Notes: generated by a model not told the origin, from the letters alone. A stretch of DNA of 64,000 nt from Phytophthora colocasiae (GCA_018806915.1 JAGKQI010000024.1:186001-250000), one strand, 5' to 3'. Numbered from the stretch's first letter, positions 12,569-23,584 are shown. Made by a program: numbers and translations.

Positions 12569-15500
12569 TCAGTAGTGAAGGGAGATCGGGTTCTCGGAAC
12601 GCTCCGCAGGTGTCATATGATCCTTCTTGATGTCAGCAGGGACGTACTGGAGCCACTCTTCGTCCGCATTCACCGTGGCCCATTGCATCCGAGCAGGCTC
12701 AATAGCGTCCAAGTCACCCAGTTGCGTCTCCAGACTCAGACACTTGGGACCCCCCAGCTCTGCGACTCTGGGATCTTGCCAGATCCAAGGGCAGGACTTG
12801 TCTGGGACAACCCAGATGCCAGGCTCTGAAAGCAGCGACTCTGAGAAATCTTTGTGCCCCAGGACCTTTCGGATGAGGGCGTTGTGCTGACGAATCATGG
12901 CGGCTCGACGCATGGACCGGTACTTGTGAAGCTCCGCAGACTTGTCGTCAGCCTCAACATCCATGGTCACCCAATGCGTACGCTCCCAGAAGGCTTGAGC
13001 ATGCTTCTTCATGCTGCGCACGATGTCTTCCACGTCAGCCAACACCATGGGCCCCAGTTCTTCCCGCTTGTGGAAGTAGAACTCTGAGAATCGGTTGTCG
13101 AACATGACTTTCCAAGGGGCGCGCTTCTTGCGGAGGACTGCACAGTACCGCTCAGAGTCCCAGCGCTTCTTGAGGATGGCACATGAGTGTTTGTGCACCT
13201 CGTAGTCTGGAAAACCCAATGTCTGGCCAGTGGTGGTCTTGGTAGAGCTCACTCGTTGTACCCTGATACCATAGTACAACCAGGAGGATGCCTCACAGTC
13301 TGGTGTTTCCACCACCTGGAGCTCCTTGACCGTCAGGGAGTTATAGGGCTTGGACACCAGACTACGCGCTTTCCCCAGAAGAACTTTTGGACTTCGATCC
13401 ACTTCCACTGGTGGACTTCGGGCGAGACTTAGGACTGGTGTGGGCCTTTACGGATGCGATACTCCTCTTGGACTTCTTGGTGGGGATGATAGGTCCATCA
13501 TCAGAGTCTGAGTCGTCATCAGAATCCCGGGGACGTTTGGAACCAGGACGCGGGTGGTCATCAGACTTCTTGTCTCCAGACTTCTTGCTCCCGGACTTCT
13601 TGTCCCCAGACTTCTTGTCCTGAGACTTCTTGTCTTCAGACTTGTCGCTCTCTGAATCGCTGTCGTCAGACGCACCATCATCAGAGCTCTCGTCGTCGTC
13701 TTCGTCTCCAGACTCGATCACACCAGAATCCTTGTAATCCGGATCATCCTTGGGGTTGTCGGCGGTGGACTCGACATCACTTTCTGGATAGTTTACGTGA
13801 CCATCCAGATCACCCCAGGCTGCAGGCTCGGTACCAGCTGAGATGTGACGATCCACCACCTCGTCGGCCATCTGGTAATACACTTCAGGGACGTACTTGG
13901 CCCAAAGAGTAGCATCCAGGCGGCGAGAGAATACCAGGCTCACCAACATCTGAATGAGAGCTGGACTGCTGAAGAGACTGTGAGCCGCTTTGTCCGATGC
14001 CAACCACTCCATGGCTTTATCATACTTGATCCCAGATAGCAGGGCTTGGCGGAGGTCGGGTCGAACTTCCTTCCAGACCACGTCACCAGGGAGTCTCTTG
14101 TGGACCTCAGACTTTGCCACCTTAGAATCTGCATTCGCCGGAAGCGCCGACTCTTCAACGGGCTTGTGTCCGGACGGGCGACGCTGCAAATTCTTGGAGT
14201 CCCACTTGAGCGGTCGCTTCGGAGGTGATTTCAGAGTCTGGGGCTTCGGCGGATATGACAGGTACCGTGGGCTCTCGCTCTTGGACTCTGAGGTTTCAGT
14301 ACTTGGACGGGTAAGATCCAGAACTCTGGAGGTCCTTGCGGCCTTCTCAGCATCCTGACGAGCTCGTTCCTCAGAAAGCCGTTTCTTGAAGTCAGGAACG
14401 GGTTTCTTTCGCGCGTCCAAGGCTGTCACGCTGATGATAGTCGTCCAGTTATCAGGGACGATGGTGTCCTCTTGGTATGACACCAGAAGGTCATGGAGCC
14501 GATCCCAATTACCAGAGATTTCAGAATTCTCTTGTAAGAACTCTGAGAACCCCCACGGATCTGTGGGCTTGACCTCAGGACGCGACTTCAGAATTTAGAC
14601 CTGTGCTTGCAGATCAGCGACTTGGGACTTCAGAACTGCCTTGTCCGACTTCAGAGCTTCCACTTGGTCCTGGTAGTGAGCTTTGAGATCCTGAATCTTC
14701 GAAGTCATGCGTTCTTCTACCGCACCGGCGTCTTGCTGGGCACACTTAAGCTCGTGTTTCCAGTATTGACAGTGCAATACCCACTCACGCTTGATTTCTT
14801 CGCATTCAGAGCGCGCTGCTGCAGCATCAATCAAGGCGACACCGTTCTGAGAACCAACGCGTTCCCGAAGGCGACGGTGAGCAGCAGTCATAAGCTTTAG
14901 GCATCCGGCCGTCCGAAAAACTTTCTCGGCAAGCCGAGTAGGGGAGACATGAGAAACCAGAGACCCCAGTTCCCGGCGAACATCCACAGACGACGTCAAA
15001 GCATCCAGAGTACGCACGTCTGGAGTCTGGGCGCACGGAGACACAACTTCGGCGGGGTCGAAGCTTGGAATCACTCGCTCCAGCTCCCGGAGGTCTTCAT
15101 CAGTAAGTGCCTCGTAACCCACGAGTACACAGGGGCCACCGTACGCATTCGCTATGTGGCGCCCTCTTCTGAAGTCTTCAGCTCGCGCGGGGGTACTCAC
15201 CAGAAAGGCACGTCCCTCTGGCTTCACGCTGGGAGCGATATAGTTCTGGGGAACATCAGAGTCCCCCAACGCCGTGACTTGATCCCCTGTGGTTGTCACC
15301 AGACCCTGACGAAACAGCCGATCGACCTCTTCCGTAGACAAAAGCCGTGGGGCACCAAAGGCTCGCGGTCTGAAGACACCAGGAATTCCCTCAGAGAATT
15401 CAGAGTGAGATTCCCCACGTGAAACCACTGGTGGCGAGAGATCACCAACACCGGCCGAGTTCACGTCATCACCAGGGAGGTCCTCAGTCGGACCATCGAC

Positions 15501-15875
15501 CTGTGAGTCGGTAGGTTTGGATGCATGGGCTGGGGCGCTAGGGCTGCCACCTGGCGATGTGACCGAACCAACATCTCCACCCTGCGACATATTGGCAGTT
15601 GCCGAAGCAGGACAAGTGCCTGTGGCGTCGCCTGCCGCCCCATTCGGTGGGGCGTTTAAGCTCAGAGAAGCGTTCGTTTCCTCAGTCATGAGCGAAAGGA
15701 CGGAGTTTTGAAAATGATCGCCTGTTTGGCAAGTCAAATTCAAGTTTCTGAGTCTGAGAGAATCAGATTGTGCGACGGGACACCAGAGACTCTGAAAACC
15801 AGGTAACTGACAAAGAGTTGCAGCTACGCTACGCTCTGAAAACCGTCTATCAGAATGTTTGATAGGCCTGGCCAT
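12569..15875 (-). pseudogene. family A antisense gene: coiled-coil/acidic protein with QAFWExTH domain
   Basis: An opposite-strand gene of about 1,100 codons lies between pol and the 3' LTR, with two lesions. Frame one runs from 15875 (or ATG 15689, MTEETN) to an in-frame TAA at 14595-14597, then stays open in the same frame to 13362. A frameshift near 13370-13400 leads to the last part, 13408-12569. Order: Ser/Thr/Pro-rich start, a region with LVGYEALTDEDLRELERVIP, a coiled coil (about 14800-14600), a Pro/Lys region, a hydrophobic helix region (LVSLVFSRRLDATLW), a long acidic Asp/Ser tract, five KKSxD repeats, basic NLS-like SKRPR and KKSKRS, then a C-terminal domain with PWKVMF, REELGPMVLADV and QAFWERTH. 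The same C-terminal pattern (PWNDF, RREGGNTLAAV, QAFWEATH) occurs in the family B antisense gene. Function unknown; a nuclear or Gag-interacting role is only a guess. Confidence 0.75.
13564..13638 (-). repeat. five 15-bp tandem repeats (KKSxD-coding)
   Basis: Five near-identical 15-bp units beginning GACTTCTTG on the + strand encode Lys-Lys-Ser-(Gly/Gln/Asp) repeats on the minus strand, between the acidic tract and the basic region of the family A antisense protein. Confidence 0.8.
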
Positions 15876-16364
15876 GATACACAGCTTGGAGAAAGTTCCG
15901 CACTGATGGATCGTGACCAGGAGGGGCGGTTGACATGATGTTAATTCCGATTTTCGAGCGACAGGTGGATATTACGTTACGATGTGATTGGTTATACTAT
16001 GGGTTATAAGCGAAAGGGACTTTGGGACGCGGCCGCACCCGTGCGACATCTGTGGAAGATTGTGGATAAACCTTCGCCTGACTGTAAAGGGGCCCAAAGG
16101 ACCAGAAGTGTACTTCAGAGTGTGCACAACTCTGAAGGTCAACTACACTCTGTCTGGTCACCGGACTTTCCCCGACGATGAGTGCCTAAGTTCTGGCGGA
16201 AAGTCTCTCAGAAGAACGTATCTCTGAGAGACCTCATCCCGTTACCGTCCAGCGCGACGATGGATGGTTCAAGGATTCACATATTTACCCGCAGAGACCA
16301 AGTATCGCGCGCCGGACGCCGCACACCCGCGCAACCCTTGAGATCTTCATGTACGTTGTAGCAT

Positions 16365-16500
16365 TGGTGCTCCGTACTCTGGTTTCGTACTCAAGACTCT
16401 GGTATCTCTAACTCTGAGTGACTAAGACTCTGAAAACCAAGTGGTATCAGACTCTGAAAACCAGGATACCAGACTCTGAAACCACCGAAGATCCAAGACC
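16365..16500. repeat. cluster of CTCTGAAAACC-type words in family A LTR
   Basis: In about 135 bp, ACTCTG recurs many times. Within 16381-16500, TCTGA or TCAGA occurs five times and GACTCTGAAAACC appears twice. The spacing is irregular, so these are dispersed words rather than a tandem array. Confidence 0.7.
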
Positions 16501-17062
16501 ATACTGAAACCAAGTGAACCCAAGTTCAAGTCACGCATTCAAGTGATTACTGACCTGCACATCCCCCGTAATGACGTCTCTACCTGTCAACCCATCGAGA
16601 TCGGCTGCACAGACTGCATACTGAGACCAAGTCAAAGTACCAGATGTATACAAAGACCAAGAGTACCTGAGATATGAAGACTGACTGCATAAAGGACGCA
16701 AAAGACGACAAGAAGGAGAGAGTTACCAGAGATATATGATAGTTATGAGGAATATAAACGATAAACAGAGTTCAATTTGCTTGCTACTGCACAAGTCCGC
16801 TTGAGAGGTATCCAAGCCACTGCGTCATCACGTACGTCGTGTGATCTCCACCAAATTCAATCCCCTTAGGTGGAGATCAGGTAACGTAGAGACCTGAAAG
16901 GACCCGCCTATTCCATATCCTAGTTGGGTCGTTTGTTTTGTCTCTAGCGGTAGCCCATTTCATATTGATCGTTTGGACAGGCTCTGGAAACTAGACAGTC
17001 GTTTTCAGAGTGCAAGGTAGACTGTTGTATATAGCCGATTGTATTGGTTTATATTTTCCCTC

Positions 17063-17069
17063 TATATAA
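17063..17069 (+). promoter_or_regulatory. TATA box in family A LTR
   Basis: TATATAA inside CTCTATATAAGAGGG is a strong TATA match on the sense strand of the element. Transcription would begin about 25-35 bp downstream, near 17090-17100. Confidence 0.6.
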
Positions 17070-17568
17070 GAGGGTGGTGCGCGAACGTAAAGGGATACCA
17101 GACAGACCAGGTGTCTGGTAGAAAGTCTCTAGTTGACCTGGAGTGTTAGCCCACCGTTCAAGGGCCTAGAAAGAATAAGAACGGCTGTATATATTTGTAT
17201 ATTTTCGAACTCTGTATATTGGTTGTTTATCTCTGAAAGTCAGGCATCTCGGTCCTGGATTTGTGATATTCAGACACCGATTTCAGACTTTCTCTGGTAT
17301 ATTAACCTCTTTTCGACCGCCGACTTCCTGGAAACCATCTTGGTTCCCAGAGATTCCGACTCCCGAACGCTCCTGGAAGGATTTCCTGAATACCGACACC
17401 AGACTCCAAGGGAACCCCAACTTCTCTTCACAACACATTCTCAGACTCCGGCGAGGGTCATATTTCCGAAGACAACAAACCCACGAGGATACCGCAAGGT
17501 ACCACACGCCAACCTACCGTTGTACGGCTCTGAAAACCCCTTTTCAGTAGTCGTATAACTAGGGTTCA

Positions 17569-18211
17569 CTATACGCCCCCTGCTCCGCGACCAAAGTTTC
17601 ACCGACTTCGCGACACTGGGCAAAGGTGTGAACGTCATCCTTGCCCTGTTGCAGATCGAGAAACTCCGCTCTCGATCCGAACTCGTTCTTCGGGGGCTCA
17701 AACGCAAGCTTGAGCTCCTCTTTGAACACCTCGTACGTGCTGAAGCACGTAGGATCCGAGAGTCGGCGCCCATAGGCCCAACTCCTCGCACGTCCGCCAA
17801 GACATGACATGGCGAACGCGACCTTCGACATCGGATCGACGATACGTCGAGCCGCAACGGCTGTGTCGAGTTCGACAAGCCACCGAAGGAGGGTCTCGTC
17901 CTCCTTCCCCGTGTAGGTACTCACGTGGAGTTTCAACGACTCCACGCGTGGCTTAGGAAGCCACCGAGGCAGCAACATCTCGTTGCTCTCAATACGTACC
18001 CCAGAGCAACACCGTGTTGCTCTGTCGGCGATAGCGTACGAAGCATCGTAGCTACCGCTGCCTCTCCAATGACTCGCGAGAGTCTTTGGAGAGCCTCCCA
18101 CTCTGGATCAGACAGGTGGGCGCAGTCCGTGCGCGTCACGGACATTTGAGGGGTCCCAGCGGATCCCTCATCCATTGGGGAGTTCTCTACCCCGCGTTCG
18201 TATGACTCCAT
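17569..18211 (-). pseudogene. family C gag N-terminal fragment (second copy)
   Basis: From ATG at 18211 it reads MESYERGVENSPMDEGSAG, almost the same as the complete family C gag at 38902, and continues with a frameshift near 18000 (alternative frame 18101-17559) through SLKLHVSTYTGKEDETLLRW and the capsid-like helices. It stops matching near 17570 where the family A LTR begins. It lies just downstream of the LTR at 18261-18720, in 5' LTR-gag order, so this LTR also serves as the 3' LTR of the pol half to its right. The remainder of this gag is not in the window. Confidence 0.8.
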
Positions 18212-18241
18212 ACGAACGAACAGCAGTCGGTCGTGGGACGG

Positions 18242-18260
18242 ACTACAAAGTGCTACCAGG
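18242..18260 (-). other. family C primer-binding site
   Basis: On the minus strand the bases next to the LTR begin (after CC) with TGGTAGCA followed by CTTTGTAG. TGGTAGCA is complementary to a tRNA 3' end TGCTACCA, as found in many eukaryotic initiator-Met tRNAs. The same site occurs beside the LTR at 38952. Confidence 0.5.
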
Positions 18261-18720
18261 TGTAATGGGTCTACCTAGACCTATTAGATGGCGTACACGT
18301 GCGCTTACGTGTATGAGGAAGCGTGCAATTAGAATAGACTTAATTTAAGTATACTTATTTAAATAAGTATAATTAAATCAAATATAACTAAATAAACTGC
18401 AAAAATACCGTAAAATGAGAACTGTTATTGAATTTGGCATAAGCCAATTATGGACCTCCTAAAACTGTTTGTTATCTATTTCTAAAGGGTCTGCCAACGT
18501 GTGGTTGGCAGAAGCTCTGCTCATTGATTGGTAGAAATCCGTTACTTTCTACCAATAATATGCACAAACGCACACGAACCATCCAATAATGTGGTTCGCC
18601 CATGTATCCATTGGTGTGTACAGCACACCAACGCCTGAGGCCCATTTCCAACCTCTAACAGTTATCCTAACTGTTAGAGTTACAAGTGGTACAACCACTT
18701 GTACGTGTAACCCCGTTACA
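18261..18720 (-). repeat. family C LTR (left)
   Basis: 460 bp, TGTAATGG...CGTTACA on the + strand, so TGTAACGG...CCATTACA in element sense, with matching TGTAA/TTACA ends. It differs from the LTR at 38952-39412 at about seven positions by eye. The interior is a chain of perfect inverted repeats: 18491-18511 (8-bp arms), 18527-18556 (11-bp arms), 18653-18679 (12-bp arms, 3-nt loop), plus a 20-bp AT palindrome near 18350. An A/T-rich core lies at 18330-18420. No coding content. Confidence 0.9.
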
Positions 18721-21700
18721 GTGAACGCCTCCATGATCAGTCCATGGAAGCGGGGATCCCATGTGCCGTTCCCTTTGGCACACCCTGTCCGTGTTGCCCA
18801 CCCTTGGCAACACGCCTCACCGAAAGTGATCTCCTGGGGTACACGGTCGTCCGTGTACCCGATCACATCAAGGAACTCCGTGGTCGTATTGTGCCACGCG
18901 AAGCTCCGAGTGCTGTGGCTGACCGCAGCACTCCTCGTGCAGGGATTACCCCTGCAAGATTATGGTGGGCTTCGTCCGCCCTCACCATCTCCGTAAGTTC
19001 CTCCATCAGGACGTACCACGGCTCCCATGTATCTCGATGGGGAGGAAATCCTTCCAACGAATACGAAAACGAACCCCTTGAGAGTTCGTTCTCTTATGAG
19101 CCACGATCCGCTCCACAATCCAGCGGATCGCTCCACGCGCGTCGCGCAACGGCGGCGGAGGGGTGGGAACACTCCTCCGCATGGTCAACGCTATGACCAT
19201 GACGATCGTGCCCTGCACGATCGAGTTGCTGCGCTGGATCAGACACAGAGTGCTGAGATAGCGGCTCGGAAGCAGGAGGTTCGTGCCCTCCGTGCTGAAG
19301 TTGGTCAGACAGCTCAGACTGTCTCGAACCTCTAATCCGGTCTCGGGACGAGAGTGAACCGGCTTATCGACCGTGTCGACGGTCTCGAGAAGACCTTCCA
19401 GGCCTCTTGCACTCCTCAGTCGGACTACCAACCCAAGGTAGTCCGTGCAGCACGTACTGCTTCAACAGCCCGACGTAGAAGGTCGGGTGGAGCCTCATGC
19501 TGGACGGTATGTCCAGTCGGTACGCGTTGCCGTGCCGTTCAAGTACTTTGAACGGCCTAATGAATCTTGGAGCAAGCTTGCTTGCTCCAAAATCAGACAC
19601 TGCATGTCTAGGTAGGTTTTGTGTAGCTAACAAAACTAATGAACCCTTTTTCGAATTCATTTGTGTTGCCTCTACCAGCAGTATCAGCGTTCAGCTTCTG
19701 TCGATCGACAGAAGCTGCGATAGCTATCCTGGACAAACCGTATGACGGCTTGTCTTCGCTGGACAAAGTCTAGCGCACCCGAGCTGAATCCTTTCAGCTT
19801 GTCGCCCTTGTCAGCAGCAGGCCCTGCCTGCTCGCTATCATTCTCTCATGTCTGTGCCCGGCACAGACATCAGCGCGCTCGTTCCTGCTCGAACGAGACG
19901 TCGCACGCGTCACCGCAGCTGATAGTGTGCTGCTATCAGTTGCATTCCTGCGGTTGTTCGGACGCAACCGCAGATCCTCCCCACTTAAGGAGGAAGCTAC
20001 CCCGCCGAGCATGCTCGGCAATCGTGGATGCCTCATGGCGTTCACGTAGAACGGTGTATGCCCTGTCGAGGCATGCACCGAGTTGTTGATGGCAAACTCT
20101 GCCATCGGCGAAGCACTCGCTCCAATGCGGGAACGAGTGAGCGTAGCTCTTCAACGTGTCACCCAATACACGGTTGACACGTTCGGTCTGTCCGTCCGTC
20201 TGCGGATGATCCCGCAGTCGACATTGATAGTTGTGAACCAAGAAGTGTAAACACTTCTTGCCAGAACCGCGCTGTGAAGCGTGGATCACGGTCCGACACA
20301 ATGTCGAGCGGCATGCCATGGTGTTTGAACACCATGTCTACAAACAGTCGCGCAGTCTGCGCGGCTGTAACAATAACCAGGGACGGCAGCAAGATGAACC
20401 ATCTTGCTGAATCGGTCCCACAAAGACAACGATGCCCGTCACTCCGCTTGCTGTCAGGCGGAAGACCGAAGACAAAGTCCATGGACATGGACTGCCAACA
20501 CTCCGACGGAGTCGGTAGTGATTGAAGAGGAGCCTGCGAGAACTGCGCAGGCTTCACGCGTTGACAAACCTCGCAAGCACGTACGTACTTGCGCACCCAC
20601 TTGTACTGGTGGTGCCAGTAGAAATCACGCGTGAGAAGAGTGTATGTCTTCTCACGACCCGGATGCCCTGCCGTGGGGGCATCGTGATACTCGAACATGA
20701 TCCTCAACCGGAGGTCATGATCATTCGGAACGACAATGCGATCCGCATTGTCGTCTACTGCACTGTACAACAGTAGGCCTTCGTGTACACGATAGCGGTG
20801 TACACGAGCTCGAAGATGAGGGGTTAGCTTCCGACGTGGCACGTCGGAAGGTGCTGCGAGGAACTCCAGCAGCCCCTTCGCGTCTGCATCCCTTGCATAC
20901 GCGTTCTTCACGTCGTCAATCAACGTTGACGACGGCACACTTGTCCTCACGACGCCAACTGCGTTGGCGTCGACCGTCTCCGCATAGTCAGGTCGACGCG
21001 ATAACGCGTCGGCCACTACATTGAGTCTTCCGGGTTTGTACTCCGTACTCCGCGAAGAAGGACAACCATCTCGCCATACGTTGCGAGATGTGCGGCGATT
21101 TAATCGCCGTACGCAATGATGCGTGGTCTGTATAGACCACGAACGGTCTACTCCCAAGTAGATACACTTGGAACTTTGCGAGTGCATACTTCATGGCAAG
21201 GAGCTCCTTGTCATGTACGGGGTAATTGCGCTCAGCTGGCTTCAGCTGACGCGATTGATAGTAGACTACACGATCACGCCCTTCGTGATCGTGTTGCATC
21301 AATGCACATCCGATTGCAAAGTCGGATGCATCGCACACTACGTGGAATGGACGATCTTGGTCCGCCACGGCCAAGATCGGCGCTTCAGTCAAGCCCTGCT
21401 TGACTGCACCGAATGCCTCCTCGCCTCCGGTCGTCCAAATCCACTCAGCTTCTTTCTTAAGAAGCTGTGACAACAGGCGAATCTTGCCCGCATAGTTCTC
21501 CCACGTACTTGCACAAGTACGTGGCAAGCCCAAGGAGACTGCCTCAGTTCCTTCACATTGGATGGCGTGGGCCATTCATTGATCACTCTGACCGTCTCTG
21601 GGTCAGGGCGCACGCCGTCTTTCCCCACGAGACACCCCAGCACGGGTATCTCGCTCGCCCCGAAGATACACTTCTTCAGGTTCGCATAGAGCTTATGTTT

Positions 21701-22281
21701 CCTCATAAGCTCTAGCAGCTTCCGGAGATGCCCCTTGTGCATCTCAATGTCCGTCTTCCCGTTCACAGCCCGGCTGTGGACGAACACGTCGTCGAAGTAG
21801 CTCGGTGCGAAGTCGCGCACCGAGCGCAATAGATGTGTCACGCATCTATTGAACGTCGCAGGGGCGTTCTTAAGCCCCTGTGGCATGACGAGCCACTCCC
21901 AAAGCATACCGCTTGGAGTGCTTACCGCAGTGAGAGGGATGTCCCTCTCACGCATGAGGATCTGATAGAATCCATCACGCAGATCTAGAGCACTGAAGAT
22001 AGTGCTCAAGGCCATCGAATCGATGATAACATCTTTTCGCGGTATCGGCGTCTGCGCCGGTATCGTCGCATCGTTCAGCTTGTTATACGCATGAACGATG
22101 CGCCAGCCGCCCTGTGGTTTCTTCACACAGAACGTTGGAGCACTGTGCGGGGACTTTGACTCCCGCACTTGACCTGCAAGACGACGACTTTCAAAGAAGT
22201 CGTCGATCGCTTGCACTTGTTCACGCGGCAGTGGCCACTGCCGTGTAACACAGTACTTCGTGCCCGGCACGAGATCAATCT
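18721..22281 (-). pseudogene. family C pol 3' half: RT, RNase H, integrase, chromodomain
   Basis: RT (22281 to about 21550) is open, with SPHSAPTFCVKKP, SALDLRDGFYQI, MPQGLKNAPATF and active site YFDD near 21810. RNase H keeps CDASDFAIG and YTDHASLRTA, unlike families A and B. Frameshifts near 21545, 21020, 20450-20390, 20220 and 20000 break RNase H and integrase. Integrase retains CEVCQRVKP, SMDFVFGLP, VSDRDPRF and TERVNRV as zinc-finger and D, D, E regions. The C-terminal module (ASKLAPRFIRPFKV, about 19580) and a chromodomain split by a frameshift (VERIVAHKR, FRIRWK, then FPPHRDTWEP, 19110-18990) follow. The stretch 18721-18862 is 3' untranslated. The coding sequence carries a hairpin about every 25-40 nt. 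Confidence 0.85.
22278..22281. repeat. target-site duplication of B1 (left)
   Basis: ATCT lies directly left of the B1 LTR and is repeated at 36063-36066 directly right of the other LTR; removing B1 rejoins the family C RT leader. Confidence 0.85.
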
Positions 22282-23584
22282 TGTGGTGGAGCGGATCTGG
22301 CCAAAATCTGGTTGAGGTCGATCGCGATCGCCACTTGCGCCCAGACACCGACTAACGGAGGGGGTCCCCCGATGATCCGTGATCTTGTTGCGTGTAGTGT
22401 TCACCTTGTGTACCCGTCGGCAGGCGGGTTACGCTCTTCCAGGTAACTTCTGAAGATGTCTTGGGACGAGAAGAAGGTCTTGAGTGACGCAGGGGTTTGA
22501 GGCGGCGTGGAAGTTCTTCACTCCACCTCGGGGTACTTGATCCCGGTCGTAGGCGAGTTCTCGAGCCTTGATCCGGGTGCCTGGTTCTTGATCCAGGTCT
22601 TCCAATAGTCCAATGTTCGGGATTCAGTCCCTTCCTTTCGTTGTTTTCCGCTTCCGATAGCGGGGGTCTTGAGGGGGCGAGATTCGACTGGATCCTTAGG
22701 CTAAACAACCAATTCCTTCCGATCCGATGTATACACTTAAAGGATAGTTCACTAGATAGGGCAAAGCTGGCCAATATATTATCCAGACTTAACCGCTATA
22801 CTAGGTCACGTATCCTTACCTTCCTGACGCTTGTAGGGCCAATGTAGTTCCCGGTTCCAGGCGTAGCGAAGACACTTGAGTGGTTCAGGGCAAATTCGAG
22901 TCTGTTTATGGTTATTCCTATGCCTACTAATCCCATCCTGATTTACTATCCTACGATCACATGACACTGGCTACATAGCTGATCCCTAGCTTGGTTCCCC
23001 TAACCCTGATCTTGAGCCGATTCCGTACTTAACCGAAGCTTGATCTCGCACTTAACCGAAGCTTGATCGCTGCCTGATCCCGCTTGGTGATCCTTCATAG
23101 AATCCGGATCAGGCCACAAGAAGAGTCTGCGCCGCGCCTGGGGTTGACCTTGATCCGGAGCTGATCTCGTACTTATACGGGAGAGGATCATTGCGCGATC
23201 TTGCGTGATCTCGCTTCGTCGCCGCCCGGGGAAGTTGGATCGTGCTGTTAGAGGCTTCGGGGCGCCAGGGTAAGCTGATCATGCTCGCTTGGGGACCCGT
23301 CATCGTTGATCGCGCGAGAACATCGCTTGATTCCCCATTCTTCCTCCGGCAGGATTCGGATCACCCACGAACACCACGGCAGGATTCGGATCACCCACGA
23401 ACACCGCTCCACCTGCTTCTTCGCCGGTGTCTCCATTGCCTGTTCCCGGCGGGACCCATCGTACCTTCGTGTGATTCGACCCAGATCTGGCGATCACCGG
23501 TCCCCCCTGTCGCTCGTTCCGACTCTATTCGGGTTCGTGGCTGACATCGCCTCTCCGGGAAAAATTTTCGTCCGCTTCACCACA
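22282..23584 (-). repeat. family B LTR (B1, 3' LTR)
   Basis: Begins TGTGGTGGAGCGG and ends CGCTTCACCACA on the + strand. The minus-strand polypurine tract lies at 23585-23594 (GGGGGCGGA in sense). Two copies of a 23-bp unit lie near 23025-23070, and a 30-bp direct duplication at 23347-23406. A sense-strand GTATAAG near 23175 may be the TATA element. Open frames inside are shadows. Confidence 0.9.
23347..23406. repeat. 30-bp direct duplication in family B LTR
   Basis: Two adjacent copies of a 30-bp unit beginning CGGCAGGATTCGGATCACCC; the same pair occurs in all four complete family B LTRs, so it predates them. It lies in U3, near the LTR start. Confidence 0.85.

Larger units (their letters stand above)
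2513..17568 (+). mobile_element. family A Ty3/gypsy retrotransposon, lacks 5' LTR
   Basis: Order: gag, gag-pol frameshift signal, pol (protease, RT, degenerate RNase H, second RNase H, integrase, chromodomain), convergent antisense gene, 3' LTR. No 5' LTR or primer-binding site exists; gag starts directly beside the copia LTR, so the element is 5'-truncated or was cut by the copia insertion. The words TCTGA and TCAGA are repeated throughout coding and non-coding parts. The right edge at about 17568 is set by the start of family C gag sequence and a possible TGA...TCA terminal pair. Confidence 0.8.
15931..17568 (+). repeat. family A 3' LTR (ends tentative)
   Basis: A purine tract AGGAGGGGCGG (15919-15929) precedes TGACATGATG, a plausible LTR start; a matching TTCA end is at 17565-17568, directly before family C gag sequence. 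It contains a TATA box at 17063, so about 1.13 kb would be U3 and about 0.47 kb R-U5. There is no gene in it; open frames at 17133-17558 have no recognisable protein. It carries a dense cluster of TCTGAAAACC words. No second LTR is available to prove the ends. Confidence 0.55.

Noticed and set aside
17133..17558. 141-codon frame in the family A LTR
   Set aside because: It overlaps the TATA region and R-U5, has no known motif and no start context; treated as LTR.
18721..18862. Polypurine tract next to the left family C LTR
   Set aside because: Only GGAGGCG some bases away from the LTR edge; too weak to call.
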